From JAATGA01 sp047605605 (lineage in GTDB: Bacteria; Pseudomonadota; Alphaproteobacteria; Rhodobacterales; Rhodobacteraceae), in the NCBI GenBank assembly GCA_047605605.1, contig JASGFG010000001.1, positions 48,603 to 112,602 of the forward strand: DNA of 64,000 nt. Direction: 5' to 3'. The position numbers were made by a program, and so were the translations under genes. Positions 15,852 through 25,305 of this stretch are shown in pieces (within the stretch, counting starts at the first letter, position 1; each line of letters opens with the position of its first letter). The notes under the pieces were generated by a model. It did not search any database. It had not been told where the DNA came from and saw nothing but the letters and a program-made list of their open reading frames with translations.

Positions 15852-16368
15852 TGTCAGCATGCCCGTTTTTTTTGTTGTCGCTGGGGTCATGGACCCGATG
15901 CTGGACTTAGGGAGGCACCCTTTCGCTGGCAAGGATGGCATGATGGGTAGTCCTCTGAAAATACTGCATGAAGCACGAACGATCGCTTCGGTGAAGCCGA
16001 AAGGCAGAGGTGAAGGGGTATCGAACGGCAGCTTTGGGCCGAGGCTGTGTCAAAACTCGACTTCATGACGACGACATAGAATGAAATTCCCTTGTCGCGC
16101 CGAACTCAGGCCATTCTGGTGTCTCGATGTAGAGACAGAAGGCACTTCGAGGAATAGCATTCTCTGGCGCAGCGCCGGAACCGAGTTTCGACACAGCCTC
16201 GGCCTATTGCCCTTAATTTCGCTTGATGAGCGGGTTGGCTGAGGCCGAACAACTACGGCGAGCTGCGCTGAGTGAAGTGGTTTTCCAAGCCATGCACAGG
16301 AAGGTGCGAACCTGCACGGGGACATTCGCTTCTTGCAGGATCGAAGTCAGACCGCGAAAGAGTTGCGC
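15852..16368. other. Intergenic junction at the left edge of the catabolic island
   Basis: About 500 bases with no supportable gene. It includes the 168-bp inverted-repeat element described separately. The rest has stretches such as an eight-T run near 15866 and no clear ORF. It marks the change from plasmid accessory genes to the imported-looking catabolic cluster. Confidence 0.5.
16037..16204. repeat. MITE-like element with 23-bp terminal inverted repeats
   Basis: The left end 16037-16059 and right end 16182-16204 are inverted copies with one mismatch (core GAGGCTGTGTC on the left, GACACAGCCTC on the right). The 122-bp interior has no gene. The outer sequence resembles ends of IS5/IS1182-like elements, so this may be a non-autonomous derivative. 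No target-site duplication was obvious. Confidence 0.6.
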
Positions 16369-16989
16369 TTAATCCTCTTCCGCCGCTTCACCCTCAGGAT
16401 CCCGCAGCACGATCTGGTGGTCGCTGGTGACGTAGTTGTTGGCGTGCAGTCGCGCGATGGGTTGATAGACCTCCGGGTTTACATAACGCCCCCGGGTGTC
16501 GAGGCAATCGTCACGGACATACATCTGCACCACCCGGCCCAGGATGATCGCGCGTCTGGGGTAGTCGATGATCTGCTCGACTCGGCATTCCATCGCGCAA
16601 GGGGATTCGGCGATGCGGGGGGCGGCAACCTGCACTGCGGGGGCAGCGGTCAGACCTGCAAGCGCCAGCTCGCTTTCCCCGGGCGGCAGGTCGCGGCCGG
16701 TGACCAACATGGCCTCGGCGATGGCCATCTCCACCATGTGCACCACGAACTCGCCCGAGCGGCGCAGGTTGGCGACCGTGTCCTTGGGCGAACCATCGGG
16801 ACGGGGCTGCACGCCGATGATCAGGATCGGCGGCTCATGCGAGAAGACGTTGAAAAAGCTCATCGGCGCGGCATTGGGATTGCCCTCGGCGTCGATGGTG
16901 GAGACCAGCGCAATCGGACGGGGACCCACGAAGTTGGTCAGCAGGCGGTAGCGGTCATTCTCGGGCAGGCGGGTGAAGTCGAAATCCAT
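16369..16989 (-). CDS. Flavin reductase-like FMN-binding split-barrel protein
   Basis: A 206-residue protein of the flavin reductase/flavoredoxin group (DIM6/NTAB). The N-terminus has NFVGPRPIALVSTIDAEGNPNAAPMSFFNVFSHEPP, the FMN-binding segment, then SPKDTVANLRRSGEFVVHMV. Such proteins reduce flavin for a monooxygenase or act on small aromatic substrates. It is the last gene of the minus-strand operon that starts at 23724, 8 bp after the ATPase gene. No partner monooxygenase is visible in the window. Confidence 0.85.
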   Translation of the reverse strand: MDFDFTRLPENDRYRLLTNFVGPRPIALVSTIDAEGNPNAAPMSFFNVFSHEPPILIIGVQPRPDGSPKDTVANLRRSGEFVVHMVEMAIAEAMLVTGRDLPPGESELALAGLTAAPAVQVAAPRIAESPCAMECRVEQIIDYPRRAIILGRVVQMYVRDDCLDTRGRYVNPEVYQPIARLHANNYVTSDHQIVLRDPEGEAAEED

Positions 16990-16997
16990 GGTGATCC

Positions 16998-17942
16998 TTA
17001 ACCCGTGATCGCGTGGCAGGCGATGCGGGTTCCGTTTTCGCGCAACCGCAGGACGGGGCGCGTTTCGCGGCAGACGGACGCAGCCAGCGGACAGCGCGGG
17101 TGGAAACTGCAGCCCTGCGGCAGGTTCAGCGGCGAGGGAATGTCGAAGGCGGGCGGGTTGCGGTCGCGCTGCGGGCTTTCGACATCCGGCACGGTTTCGA
17201 GGAGCTGCTTCGTGTAGGGATGGGCGGGCGCGGCGAAGAGCGCCTCGCTCGGCCCTTCTTCGACCATGCGGCCCAGATACATGACGCCCAGACGGTCGGC
17301 CATGAAGCGCACGACCGAAAGGTTGTGGCTGATGAACAGATAGGTCAGCCCCATGCGGGCCTGAAGGTCCTTCAGCAGGTTCAGGATCTGCGCCTGAACC
17401 GAGACATCCAGCGCCGAGGTCGGCTCGTCCAGCAGGAGGAGGTGTGCCTCGCCGGCAATCGCCCGGGCGATGGCGATGCGCTGGCGTTGCCCGCCCGAAA
17501 ATTCATGCGGGTATTTCCCGGCATCCGACGGCGAAAGGCCGACGGTCTCCAGCAGCGCTGCCACACGGGTGTGGCGGGCCGCGGGCAATATATTCTTCGG
17601 CATGGGTTCGGCGATGCTGCGGCCGATACGCCAGCGTGCGTTCAGGCTGCCGACCGGATCCTGAAACACCATCTGGATGCGGACTGGGGCGCCCATCCGG
17701 CCGAACATCTGCACACGGCCCTGAGACGGCGTGTCGAGCCCCGCGATCAGTCTAGTCAGGGTGGATTTGCCGCAGCCGCTTTCGCCGACCACAGCGAAGG
17801 TGGTGCCCTCTTCTACCTGGAAACTGACCTCATCCACCGCGCGGACGCTGCGGCGGGGTGCGCGGGTGAGAAGGCGCTGGACCAGCGGGGCAGAGGCGTC
17901 AAAGCTGCGGCCCAGCCCCTCGACGGCGACCAGCGCGCTCAT
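16998..17942 (-). CDS. ABC transporter ATP-binding protein, DppF/OppF type (system 1)
   Basis: A 314-residue ATPase. Walker A GESGCGKST is near residue 54, the signature FSGGQRQRIAIARA near 147 and Walker B LLLLDEPTSALD near 169. The C-terminal oligopeptide/dipeptide extension with its Cys cluster (CSFHPRCPLAASVC) is typical of DppF. Overlaps the amidohydrolase gene by ATGA. Pairs with the DppD-type ATPase at 22738-23724 to energise system 1. Confidence 0.9.
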   Translation of the reverse strand: MSALVAVEGLGRSFDASAPLVQRLLTRAPRRSVRAVDEVSFQVEEGTTFAVVGESGCGKSTLTRLIAGLDTPSQGRVQMFGRMGAPVRIQMVFQDPVGSLNARWRIGRSIAEPMPKNILPAARHTRVAALLETVGLSPSDAGKYPHEFSGGQRQRIAIARAIAGEAHLLLLDEPTSALDVSVQAQILNLLKDLQARMGLTYLFISHNLSVVRFMADRLGVMYLGRMVEEGPSEALFAAPAHPYTKQLLETVPDVESPQRDRNPPAFDIPSPLNLPQGCSFHPRCPLAASVCRETRPVLRLRENGTRIACHAITG

Positions 17943-19141
17943 GCCGGGGCCCCCGGTCCGGTGTAGCGTCCGGCTTCGGCCACGATGCGCCCGGATTTGA
18001 TCACGGCGGCGCGGGCCGGGCGGTCCACCAGAATCTGCGCGCGGTTCTCACCCCGGATCAGCACCAGCGATCCCTCGCAGCCGGGGGCCAGACCGTAGCC
18101 GGGCAGGTCCAGCAGGGCGGCGCCCCGGGTGGTGCCCATGTCAAGGCACTGGGTCAGCTCGGCCTCCGTGCGGCACCAGTTGCGGTAAGAGAACAGCCAG
18201 CAGCGGTCCAGCATGTCGCCGTCGCCATGCGGGTTCCATGTGTCGCGGATCGAATCCGAGGCGAGGGCACAGGGAACGCCCTTGGCAGCAAGGTCGAACA
18301 TCGGCGGGAAGGCGATCTCGCCCGGCACGGCCGAGATGATGCCGATCTGCAGCGCGGCCAGCCGGTCAATCATCGCAGAGACGCCGGAAGCAGGGCCGTC
18401 GCCCAGGCAGAAGGCGTGGCTGACGATCACGCGGCCCTGCATCCCCAGGGCTTCTGTCCGGTCGCATATCAGGCCCATCTCATAGAGGCCGAGTTCGCCA
18501 CCTTCATGCAGGTGGATGTCGATCTTGGCGCCCTTACGGTCGGCGATGGCGAAGATCGTGTCCAGATGGCCCTTGGGGTCGCCGTCGATCTTGCCCGGGT
18601 CGATGCCGCCGATGACCGAGGCGCCCTCGTCCAGCGCGGCCGCCATCAGAGCGGCGCAGCCCGGGTCGATCATCATCCCGGTCTGGGGGAAGGCCACCAG
18701 CTCCAGCCCCACGGCATCTTTCATCTTCTCCCAGGCAGCCAGAACGCCATGGAGGTTGTCAAGCTTGTAGAAGGTCGAGATGTCGATATGGCTGCGGATA
18801 TGGGTGGAACCCATGGCCACACATTGCCGCATCAGCCGGCCGGCGCGATCCATAACGCTCCAGGGCAGGTTTTTGCGGATCTCCACCTCATTGTCGATCA
18901 TGGCCCGCAGGCCGGCGGGCACGTTGATCGGATGCCACGGCAGACCCCACAGGATCTTGTCCAGATGGACATGCGCCTCGACGAAGGGCGGGATCGCGAT
19001 GGCACCCTGGCCGTCATGCACCGGAGTGCCGGCGGGGGCGACAAGGTCCGGGCCGATGGCGGCGATCCTGCCCCCGGTGATCAGGATATCGGCAGGGGCG
19101 GCATCGTTGGGGCGGACGTTCCGGATCAGGAGGTCGGTCAT
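17939..19141 (-). CDS. Cytosine-deaminase-like amidohydrolase
   Basis: A 400-residue metal-dependent hydrolase of the CodA/cytosine deaminase group. Visible ligand motifs are FVEAHVHLDK (HxH, near residue 57), DIHLHEGGE (His, near 210), VIVSHAFCLGD (His) and ALASDSIRDTWNPHGDGDML (Asp), the last being a CodA hallmark. Substrates of the family are pyrimidines, isoguanine or related N-heterocycles. The start at 19141 has a GAAAGG site; an ATG at 19156 overlaps the permease stop and adds five residues. It sits between permease and ATPase genes, so its substrate or product is likely what system 1 imports. Confidence 0.85.
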   Translation of the reverse strand: MTDLLIRNVRPNDAAPADILITGGRIAAIGPDLVAPAGTPVHDGQGAIAIPPFVEAHVHLDKILWGLPWHPINVPAGLRAMIDNEVEIRKNLPWSVMDRAGRLMRQCVAMGSTHIRSHIDISTFYKLDNLHGVLAAWEKMKDAVGLELVAFPQTGMMIDPGCAALMAAALDEGASVIGGIDPGKIDGDPKGHLDTIFAIADRKGAKIDIHLHEGGELGLYEMGLICDRTEALGMQGRVIVSHAFCLGDGPASGVSAMIDRLAALQIGIISAVPGEIAFPPMFDLAAKGVPCALASDSIRDTWNPHGDGDMLDRCWLFSYRNWCRTEAELTQCLDMGTTRGAALLDLPGYGLAPGCEGSLVLIRGENRAQILVDRPARAAVIKSGRIVAEAGRYTGPGAPA

Positions 19142-19152
19142 GGGAAAGCCTT

Positions 19153-20076
19153 TCATTTCAGCCGCGGGTTCAGCACGTCACGCAGCCAGTCGCCGAACAG
19201 GTTGACGGAGAGGACGAGGAGCACAAGCGCCAGCCCCGGAAACATCGAAATCCACCATTCACCCGACAGCAGCAGATCGTTGCCCACCCGGATCAGCGCG
19301 CCCAGCGAGGGCTGGGTCGGGGGCATCCCCAGACCGAGGAAGGACAGGATCGCCTCGGTCAGGATCGCGACGCCAAGGCCAAGCGTGGCAAGGATGATGA
19401 CGGGGCCCAGGGTGTTGGGCAGGATATGGGCGAAGATGATGGCGGCCACGGGCCTGCGCGACAGGCGGGCGGCGGCGGTGTAATCCTTGCCCTTCTCGAC
19501 AAGGGTGGCGGCGCGGACGGTGCGGGCGAACTGAACCCAGTCGGCCACGCCGATGGCGAGGATCACGACATAGAACCGTGTCATTTCGCGCAGGTCGGGG
19601 GGCATGACGGATTTGGCGATGCCGTCGATGAAGAAGGCGATCATGATGGTGGGGAAGGACAGCTGCACATCGGCCATCCGCATGATCAGCGCATCCACCC
19701 AGCCGCCGAACCAGCCCGCAATCAGCCCCAGCGCGACCCCGATCAGGACGGACAGCAGCACCGCCGCCACGCCGACGGCGATGGAGATGCGCATGCCATA
19801 GAAGATGGTGGACAGGACATCGCGCCCCTGCTCGTCGGTGCCGAAGAGATAGGTGCTGGTCCCGCCCTCGATCCAGGCGGGCGGCAGGCGCGAGTCCATC
19901 AGGTTCAGCGTCGAGGGATCGAAGGGCGTATGCGGCGCGATAAGGGGCGCGACCAGCGCGCAGAAGAGCATGACCAGCAGCAGAGCCAGCGCGACCATGG
20001 CGGCGGGGGCCTGACGGAAGCGCCAGAGAAGGTCGCTGTCCAGCGCAGAGCGGAGGAGGATGGAGGGACGGGTCAT
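19153..20076 (-). CDS. ABC transporter permease, DppC type (system 1)
   Basis: A 307-residue integral membrane protein with an N-terminal membrane segment (MVALALLLVMLFCALVAPLI), the DppC-specific LFGTDEQGRDVLSTIFYGMRIS motif, and the permease EAA loop region (ARLSRRPVAAIIFAHILPN). About six membrane helices. The start shares ATGA with the DppB stop. A longer reading frame upstream is out of frame with DppB and is a shadow. Confidence 0.9.
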   Translation of the reverse strand: MTRPSILLRSALDSDLLWRFRQAPAAMVALALLLVMLFCALVAPLIAPHTPFDPSTLNLMDSRLPPAWIEGGTSTYLFGTDEQGRDVLSTIFYGMRISIAVGVAAVLLSVLIGVALGLIAGWFGGWVDALIMRMADVQLSFPTIMIAFFIDGIAKSVMPPDLREMTRFYVVILAIGVADWVQFARTVRAATLVEKGKDYTAAARLSRRPVAAIIFAHILPNTLGPVIILATLGLGVAILTEAILSFLGLGMPPTQPSLGALIRVGNDLLLSGEWWISMFPGLALVLLVLSVNLFGDWLRDVLNPRLK

Positions 20077-21038
20077 TTGCGGCGCATCCTCGGGTCGATG
20101 AAGAGATAGATCATGTCGACGGTCAGGTTGATCAGCGCGAAGCCCAAACCCACGAAGGCCAGATAGGCCGCCATGACCGGGAAATCGGCGTATTCGATGG
20201 CCTGCAGGATCAGCAGACCCAACCCCGGCCATTGGAACACCGCCTCGCAGACGATGGCAAAGGCGATGAGCGAACCGATCTGCAGCCCCACGATGGTGAT
20301 CACCGGCAGCAGCGAATTGCGCAGCGCATGGCGCAGGTGGACACTGCGGTCGGACAGGCCGCGGGCACGGGCGAATTTGATGAAGTCGGAACGCAGAACC
20401 TCCTGCATCTCGCCCTGCACCAGCCGCATGATCATCGAGATCTGGAAGACAGACAGCGTAAGGACCGGCATGATCAGCGCCTTGCGGCCGGTCTCGGTTA
20501 GCAGGCCGGTGGTCCACCAGCCGATCTGCACCGTCTCGCCCCGGCCAAAGGCGGAGAGCCAGCGCAATTCGACCGCGAAGATCAGGATCAGCAGCATCCC
20601 GATCAGGAATTGCGGGACGGAGATTCCGACGAGCGAGACCATCTGGAAGAAGCGCGAGACCCAGCCCTTGGGGCGCAAGGCACAGTAGACGCCCATGGGA
20701 ATACCGATCAGCAGCGCCAGAAGCGTGGCGCAGAAGACCAGTTCCAGCGTGGCGGGCAGGCGGCTGAGGATCAGCTCGGTCACCGGCAGGCGGTTGCGGT
20801 AGGAGATTCCGAAATCGCCGGTCACGGCGCGTTCGACGAAATGCCAGAACTGCACGATCGTGGGCTGGTCAAGGCCGAGGGTCACGCGCAAGGCGTCGCG
20901 TTCCTCAAGCGTCGCGTTGACGCCCAGGATGTTGTTCACCGGATCGCCCAGGTAGTTGAAGATCCAGAAGGACAGGCCCGCCACGACCAGCATCACCAGA
21001 AGGACGCTGCCAAGACGGCGGAGAAGAAGGGTGATCAT
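20073..21038 (-). CDS. ABC transporter permease, DppB type (system 1)
   Basis: A 321-residue membrane protein opening ITLLLRRLGSVLLVMLVVAGLSF and carrying the DppB motif set: LGLDQPTIVQFWHFVERAVTGDFGISYR, and the EAA loop FARARGLSDRSVHLRHALRNSLLP. Six predicted membrane helices. It lies 59 bp after the binding-protein gene and overlaps DppC by 4 nt. Confidence 0.9.
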   Translation of the reverse strand: MITLLLRRLGSVLLVMLVVAGLSFWIFNYLGDPVNNILGVNATLEERDALRVTLGLDQPTIVQFWHFVERAVTGDFGISYRNRLPVTELILSRLPATLELVFCATLLALLIGIPMGVYCALRPKGWVSRFFQMVSLVGISVPQFLIGMLLILIFAVELRWLSAFGRGETVQIGWWTTGLLTETGRKALIMPVLTLSVFQISMIMRLVQGEMQEVLRSDFIKFARARGLSDRSVHLRHALRNSLLPVITIVGLQIGSLIAFAIVCEAVFQWPGLGLLILQAIEYADFPVMAAYLAFVGLGFALINLTVDMIYLFIDPRMRRK

Positions 21039-21097
21039 CGACTGGCTTTCGGCTTGCGGGAAGGTGGCCGGGCGACCTGTGCCGCCCGGCGAACGCC

Positions 21098-22669
21098 TCA
21101 GTTCATCGTGTAGTACCAGAAGCGTGTGTATTCATCGCCGGGGACGATGGCGTTGACCTTGTCGGTCATGCCCCATGTCAGGAACTGCTGGTGCAGCATG
21201 ATCTTGCCCACCTCGTCCCGCTGGGTCTTCAGCACTTCGCTGATCATCTCCTGACGCTTGACGGGATCGGCTTCCAGACCGATCTCGATGATCAGCTCAT
21301 CCACGCGGGCATTGGAATAGCCCTTGGGATTCCAGGCGCCCAGTTCGCCCGAGGGCGTGTGGACGGTGGCGCTGAAGACGTTATAGGGATCGATGGTGGG
21401 CAGGCCGGCCCAGCCCAGCATGTAGAAGGAATACTTGCCCGCCGGCAGCTCGGTGTCGAACTGCACGGGGGGATGCATGTTCAGCTTTGCCGTGATGCCG
21501 ATCTTGCCCAGCATGCCGACAACGGCCTGGCAGATCTGTTCGTCATTGATGAAGGACCCCTGGGGGCAGTCCATGGTCAGGGTAAAGCCGTCGGCATAGC
21601 CCGCCTCGGCCAAAAGGGCTTTGGCCGCCTCTGGGTCGAAGGGGAAGCGCTGTTCCAGCGACGGGTCGTAGAAGGGCATCTGCGGGGCCAGTTGCGTGGC
21701 GACCGGGCCGGAATTCCCGCGCATGATGGACCGTTTGATGCCCTCGATGTCGATGGCCTGGGCAATCGCCTTGCGCACCTTGACGTCTTTCAGGGGATTG
21801 CCATCGACCCCGCTGCCTTCCAGCGTGTCGCTTTGCTGGTCCATGCCGAAATAGATCGTGCGCAGGTGGGGCGCGCGGACGACCTTCATGCCCGGCGTGG
21901 CCTCGATCCGGTCAAGGTCTTGCGGAGGTGCATTGCGGATGAAGTCCACCTCTCCGGACAAGAGCGCCGCGACGCGGGTCGCGTTGTTGGTGATCGGCGT
22001 ATAGACGATCTCGTCCAGATTATGCTTCTTCTCGTCCCACCAGTCGGGGTTGGCTTCCAGAACCGTGCGCACGTCGGGCTGGCGGCTGACCAGACGGAAG
22101 GGGCCGGTTCCGTTCGCCTGGGTCTGCATGGCGCCACCCGCGTTCGAGGAGAGATCCAGTGGCGTGGTCGAGCCGATCTTTTCCTGAAACTCCTGATCCA
22201 TGATGTACCAGCCGGCGAAGTCGTTCAGCAGCAACGCATATTTCCGCTTCAGCTTGAAATCGACCGTGTAGTCATCGACCTTCACCACCTCGGCAATCGG
22301 CTCCAGCAGGCCCGCGAAGGGCGAACCGGCATCGCCCGCGCGATGGTAAGAGAAGATTACGTCATCGGCGGTGAAGGGATTGCCGTTGTGGAAGGTCACG
22401 CCGCGGCGCAGGTGAAACCGCCATTCGGTGTCCGACAGCATCTCCCAGCTTTCGGCCAGCGCGGGTTCCAGTTTCAGATCGGCGTTCCAGCGGACAAGGC
22501 CCTCGTAGACGTTGCACAGCAGGCTGAGGGCAAAGTCGTCCCGCGCGGCATGCGGGTCCATCGAGGCGATGTCCTGCCCTTCGGCGAAACGCAGGGTATT
22601 GGCATCGGCGGTCCCGCCGAGGGCGGCCAGACCGGCGGCCAGGATCAGCGGGCGGAGGAGGTGTTTCAT
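21098..22669 (-). CDS. Periplasmic substrate-binding protein, SBP family 5 (system 1)
   Basis: A 523-residue binding protein with a Sec signal (MKHLLRPLILAAGLAALGG, cleavage near TADA-N). Family-5 features: FAEGQDIASMDPHAARDDF, YEGLVRWNADLKLEPALAESWE, WRFHLRRGVTFHNGNPFTADDV. Such proteins deliver peptides, opines, nickel chelates or glutathione-like ligands. The start is supported by GGAGAGCC upstream. A frame extension to 22867 is not supported by similarity. Confidence 0.9.
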   Translation of the reverse strand: MKHLLRPLILAAGLAALGGTADANTLRFAEGQDIASMDPHAARDDFALSLLCNVYEGLVRWNADLKLEPALAESWEMLSDTEWRFHLRRGVTFHNGNPFTADDVIFSYHRAGDAGSPFAGLLEPIAEVVKVDDYTVDFKLKRKYALLLNDFAGWYIMDQEFQEKIGSTTPLDLSSNAGGAMQTQANGTGPFRLVSRQPDVRTVLEANPDWWDEKKHNLDEIVYTPITNNATRVAALLSGEVDFIRNAPPQDLDRIEATPGMKVVRAPHLRTIYFGMDQQSDTLEGSGVDGNPLKDVKVRKAIAQAIDIEGIKRSIMRGNSGPVATQLAPQMPFYDPSLEQRFPFDPEAAKALLAEAGYADGFTLTMDCPQGSFINDEQICQAVVGMLGKIGITAKLNMHPPVQFDTELPAGKYSFYMLGWAGLPTIDPYNVFSATVHTPSGELGAWNPKGYSNARVDELIIEIGLEADPVKRQEMISEVLKTQRDEVGKIMLHQQFLTWGMTDKVNAIVPGDEYTRFWYYTMN

Positions 22670-22737
22670 GGAGGCTCTCCTGTTGGGGTGACATGTTGTT
22701 CTGGGCGCCGCCCCGTTTCCGGGAAGGCGCGGGTGTT

Positions 22738-23724
22738 TCAGGTGGACAGCGTGCATCCGCCGTCCAGCAGGTGGCAGGCCACCCGTGCTTCCCCGACCGG
22801 CGTAGAGGCGGGGACCTCGGTGGCGCAGCGCGGCCCGGAATGGGGGCAGCGCGGATGGAAGCTGCATCCGCCAGGCCAGTGGCCCAGCCGGGGCATGGCA
22901 CCGCTGATCTGCGGCAACCGCCCGGCCCGGTGGCGGATCGAGGGGATCAGGCTCATCAGCCCGGCGGTGTAGGGATGGCGCGCGGCGTGCACGACCTGCG
23001 CCACCGGCCCGATCTCGACCACACGGCCCGCATACATCACCGCCACCCGGTCGGCGATTTCGGCGATGACGCCCATGTCATGGGTCACCAGCATGATCGC
23101 CGTGCCGCGGTCCCTTGCCAGACGGCGCAGCAGCGCCAGGATCTGCGCCTGAATCGAGACATCCAGCGCCGTGGTCGGTTCATCGGCGATGATCACGTCG
23201 GGCTCGGCCGCGATGGCCAGCGCGATGACGATCCGCTGCCGCATCCCCCCCGAGAACTGGTGCGGATACTGGCCGAAGCGGTTGGCGGGATCGGCAATCC
23301 CCACCTTGGCCAGCAAAGACAGCGCGCGGGCCTTCGCCTCGGGCCGTGAAAGCGGCAGATGGGTGCGGATGGTTTCGGTCAGCTGATCGCCCACGGTCAT
23401 CAAGGGGTCGAGGCTGGTCAGCGGGTCCTGAAAAATCGCCCCGATCCGCTTGCCGCGCAGGCGACGCTGGGATTCCTTCGGCAGATTGTCGATCCGCTGC
23501 CCGCCCAGCAGGATTTCGCCTTTCGAAATCCGGCCCGGGGCCTGCAGCAGCCCGATCAGGGCGCTGCCCGTCAGCGATTTCCCGGCGCCGGATTCCCCGA
23601 CGACGCCAAGGATTTCCCCCCGGCCGATGGTAAAGGACACATCCTCGATCGCGGGCAGGGGACCGCGGCGCTGGTCGAAGGTGATGGAAAGGTCGCGGAC
23701 CGCCAGTGCGGAGACTTCGGTCAT
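22738..23724 (-). CDS. ABC transporter ATP-binding protein, DppD type (system 1)
   Basis: A 328-residue ATPase, first gene of the minus-strand operon. Walker A GESGAGKSL is near residue 42, signature FSGGMRQRIVIALA near 157 and Walker B VIIADEPTTALD near 177. The C-terminal peptide-transporter extension (CSFHPRCPHSGPRC) is present. It is divergent from the GntR regulator; a GTATAC operator lies 67 bp upstream of its start. Confidence 0.9.
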   Translation of the reverse strand: MTEVSALAVRDLSITFDQRRGPLPAIEDVSFTIGRGEILGVVGESGAGKSLTGSALIGLLQAPGRISKGEILLGGQRIDNLPKESQRRLRGKRIGAIFQDPLTSLDPLMTVGDQLTETIRTHLPLSRPEAKARALSLLAKVGIADPANRFGQYPHQFSGGMRQRIVIALAIAAEPDVIIADEPTTALDVSIQAQILALLRRLARDRGTAIMLVTHDMGVIAEIADRVAVMYAGRVVEIGPVAQVVHAARHPYTAGLMSLIPSIRHRAGRLPQISGAMPRLGHWPGGCSFHPRCPHSGPRCATEVPASTPVGEARVACHLLDGGCTLST

Positions 23725-23790
23725 ACCGTGCGCCCTCCGCCGAACTGGCCTCTTGCGCTTGGCTGCAATCTGGGCAAATTGTTGGGAAAG

Positions 23791-23802
23791 ATTGTATACA
23801 GA
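23791..23802. promoter_or_regulatory. GntR/FCD operator 1
   Basis: ATTGTATACAGA in the divergent dppD-gntR intergenic region. It shares the GTATAC core with two other sites in this cluster and matches the TTGTATACAA type bound by FCD-class GntR proteins. Confidence 0.6.
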
Positions 23803-23849
23803 AGATTGATACCGGATTTCCGGCGATCTGCTGAAGGGCGCAGGACAGC

Positions 23850-24545
23850 ATGGCGACCAAGGAAAAGACCGACAAGCGGCGCACGGACGAGCGGGTGCAC
23901 AGCGCCATTTTCGCGGCGATCATCAACCATCAGCTGCGCCCGGCAACCCAGTTGCAAGAGGATGCGCTGGCCGCGGCCTTCGGCGTCAGCCGCACGATCA
24001 TCCGCAAGGTTCTTCAGCAGCTTGCGCATGAAAAGCTGGTTGTCATCACCCCCAACAAGGGGGCCCGTGTCGCCCGGCCCACGGTCGAGGAAGCCCGTCA
24101 GGTCTTTGCCGCCCGGCACACGATCGAGCGCGAGCTTGTCAGCACCGTTGCCCGCAAAGGCGCCGCGAAGGAAATCGACCAGCTGCGCGCCATTGTCGAG
24201 GAGGAGCGGCAGGCGCAGGAAGCTGATAACAAGCGCCGCCGGGTAGAGCTTTCGGGCGACTTCCACCGCGCGCTGGCCGGGCTGGCGGGCAATGACGTGC
24301 TGGCGACCTTCCTGAGCGAGCTGGTCTCGCGGACCTCGCTGATCATCGCGCTTTACGAAAAGCCGGGGGCTGTCCCCTGCTCCTGCGAAGAGCATCAGGA
24401 GATCATTGATGCGCTGGCGCGCCGCGACGAGGTGGCGGCGATTGATCGGATGTCGCATCATCTGAGGCATATCGAATCCCAGGTGGATCTGTCGCAATCA
24501 ACGGGCGGCGTCGATTTCAAGTCGCTTTTCGCCGCGGTAGAGTAG
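23850..24545 (+). CDS. GntR-family regulator, FCD subfamily
   Basis: A 231-residue regulator. The winged HTH (LQEDALAAAFGVSRTIIRKVLQQLAHEKLVVITPNKGARVA) covers about residues 35-75. The FCD domain shows the metal or ligand residues in GDFHRAL, CEEHQEIID and MSHHLRHIE. It probably represses both transporter operons and the racemase gene in the absence of a catabolite. The 3' end overlaps the convergent racemase gene by 48 nt, so transcription of each could interfere with the other. The start ATG follows a weak CAGGAC-type site. Confidence 0.9.
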   Translation: MATKEKTDKRRTDERVHSAIFAAIINHQLRPATQLQEDALAAAFGVSRTIIRKVLQQLAHEKLVVITPNKGARVARPTVEEARQVFAARHTIERELVSTVARKGAAKEIDQLRAIVEEERQAQEADNKRRRVELSGDFHRALAGLAGNDVLATFLSELVSRTSLIIALYEKPGAVPCSCEEHQEIIDALARRDEVAAIDRMSHHLRHIESQVDLSQSTGGVDFKSLFAAVE

Positions 24546-25268
24546 GGAGGCATAGCCCGCAAGCTTGCCCCCATAGGGTTTGGGCAACGGGTAGGCGAGA
24601 TCGCCGTGTTTCGAGGTGCGCAGTCCGGTGCCGACCATCGCCTCTGCAAATTTCACCGCGACAGTCACACCGTCAATGACCGGAACCGGCAGGCGCGGGC
24701 GCAGGTAATCCAGCAGGCCCGCCATCCCGGCACATCCCAGGACGATGGAATCGCAATGATCCTCGGCCAGGGCACGGCGGCATTCGGTCAGTACGACCTC
24801 GTTCACAATGTCGTCCGGCTCCTCCAGCTCCAGCACCGGCAGATCTGTGGCCCGCACCCGGCGGCAGGCGGCGGCCATGCCGTAATTGCGCACCAGCGCC
24901 TCGGAAATGATGCGGGTGCGATCCAGCGTGGTGACGATGGAAAAGCTGGTCGAGACGAAGGTGGCGGCATGCATCGCCGCCTCGGCAATGCCGATCACCG
25001 GGCCCGCCACCAGTTCCCGCGCGGCAAGAAGGCCAGGGTCGCCGAAACAGGCGATGACATAGGCATCGGCATCCGGGTCGGCGCGGATCTCGTCGATCAG
25101 GCCCAGCACGCTGATCGCCTCGTCATAATGCCCCTCGATCGAGACGGGGCCGCTGCGGGCGGTGACCGCCTCGATCACGGTAGAGGGCGCTGCCACCTCC
25201 CGCGCGGCGGTTTCCATGCTTCGCGTCATGGCGGCGGTGGTATTGGGGTTGATCAGCTTGATGCGCAT
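24498..25268 (-). CDS. Asp/Glu/hydantoin racemase family protein
   Basis: A 256-residue protein opening MRIKLINPNTT, the family's standard start. The two catalytic cysteines are visible in AYVIACFGDPG (near residue 73) and DSIVLGCAGM (near 176). Members racemise hydantoins, allantoin or aspartate/glutamate, or act as maleate isomerases. Lack of a substrate-specific motif leaves the exact reaction open. An alternative TTG start at 25304 would overlap operator 2, so the ATG at 25268 is preferred. Flanked by hydrolases of cyclic amides, it fits a hydantoin- or purine-type pathway. Confidence 0.85.
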   Translation of the reverse strand: MRIKLINPNTTAAMTRSMETAAREVAAPSTVIEAVTARSGPVSIEGHYDEAISVLGLIDEIRADPDADAYVIACFGDPGLLAARELVAGPVIGIAEAAMHAATFVSTSFSIVTTLDRTRIISEALVRNYGMAAACRRVRATDLPVLELEEPDDIVNEVVLTECRRALAEDHCDSIVLGCAGMAGLLDYLRPRLPVPVIDGVTVAVKFAEAMVGTGLRTSKHGDLAYPLPKPYGGKLAGYASLLYRGEKRLEIDAAR

Positions 25269-25293
25269 TTTTGGGGTCTGACCATCTCTCATC

Positions 25294-25305
25294 ATTGTAT
25301 ACAAT
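25294..25305. promoter_or_regulatory. GntR/FCD operator 2
   Basis: ATTGTATACAAT, a perfect 12-bp palindrome, 26 bp upstream of the racemase start. It is the best match to the FCD-class consensus in this cluster. Confidence 0.7.
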
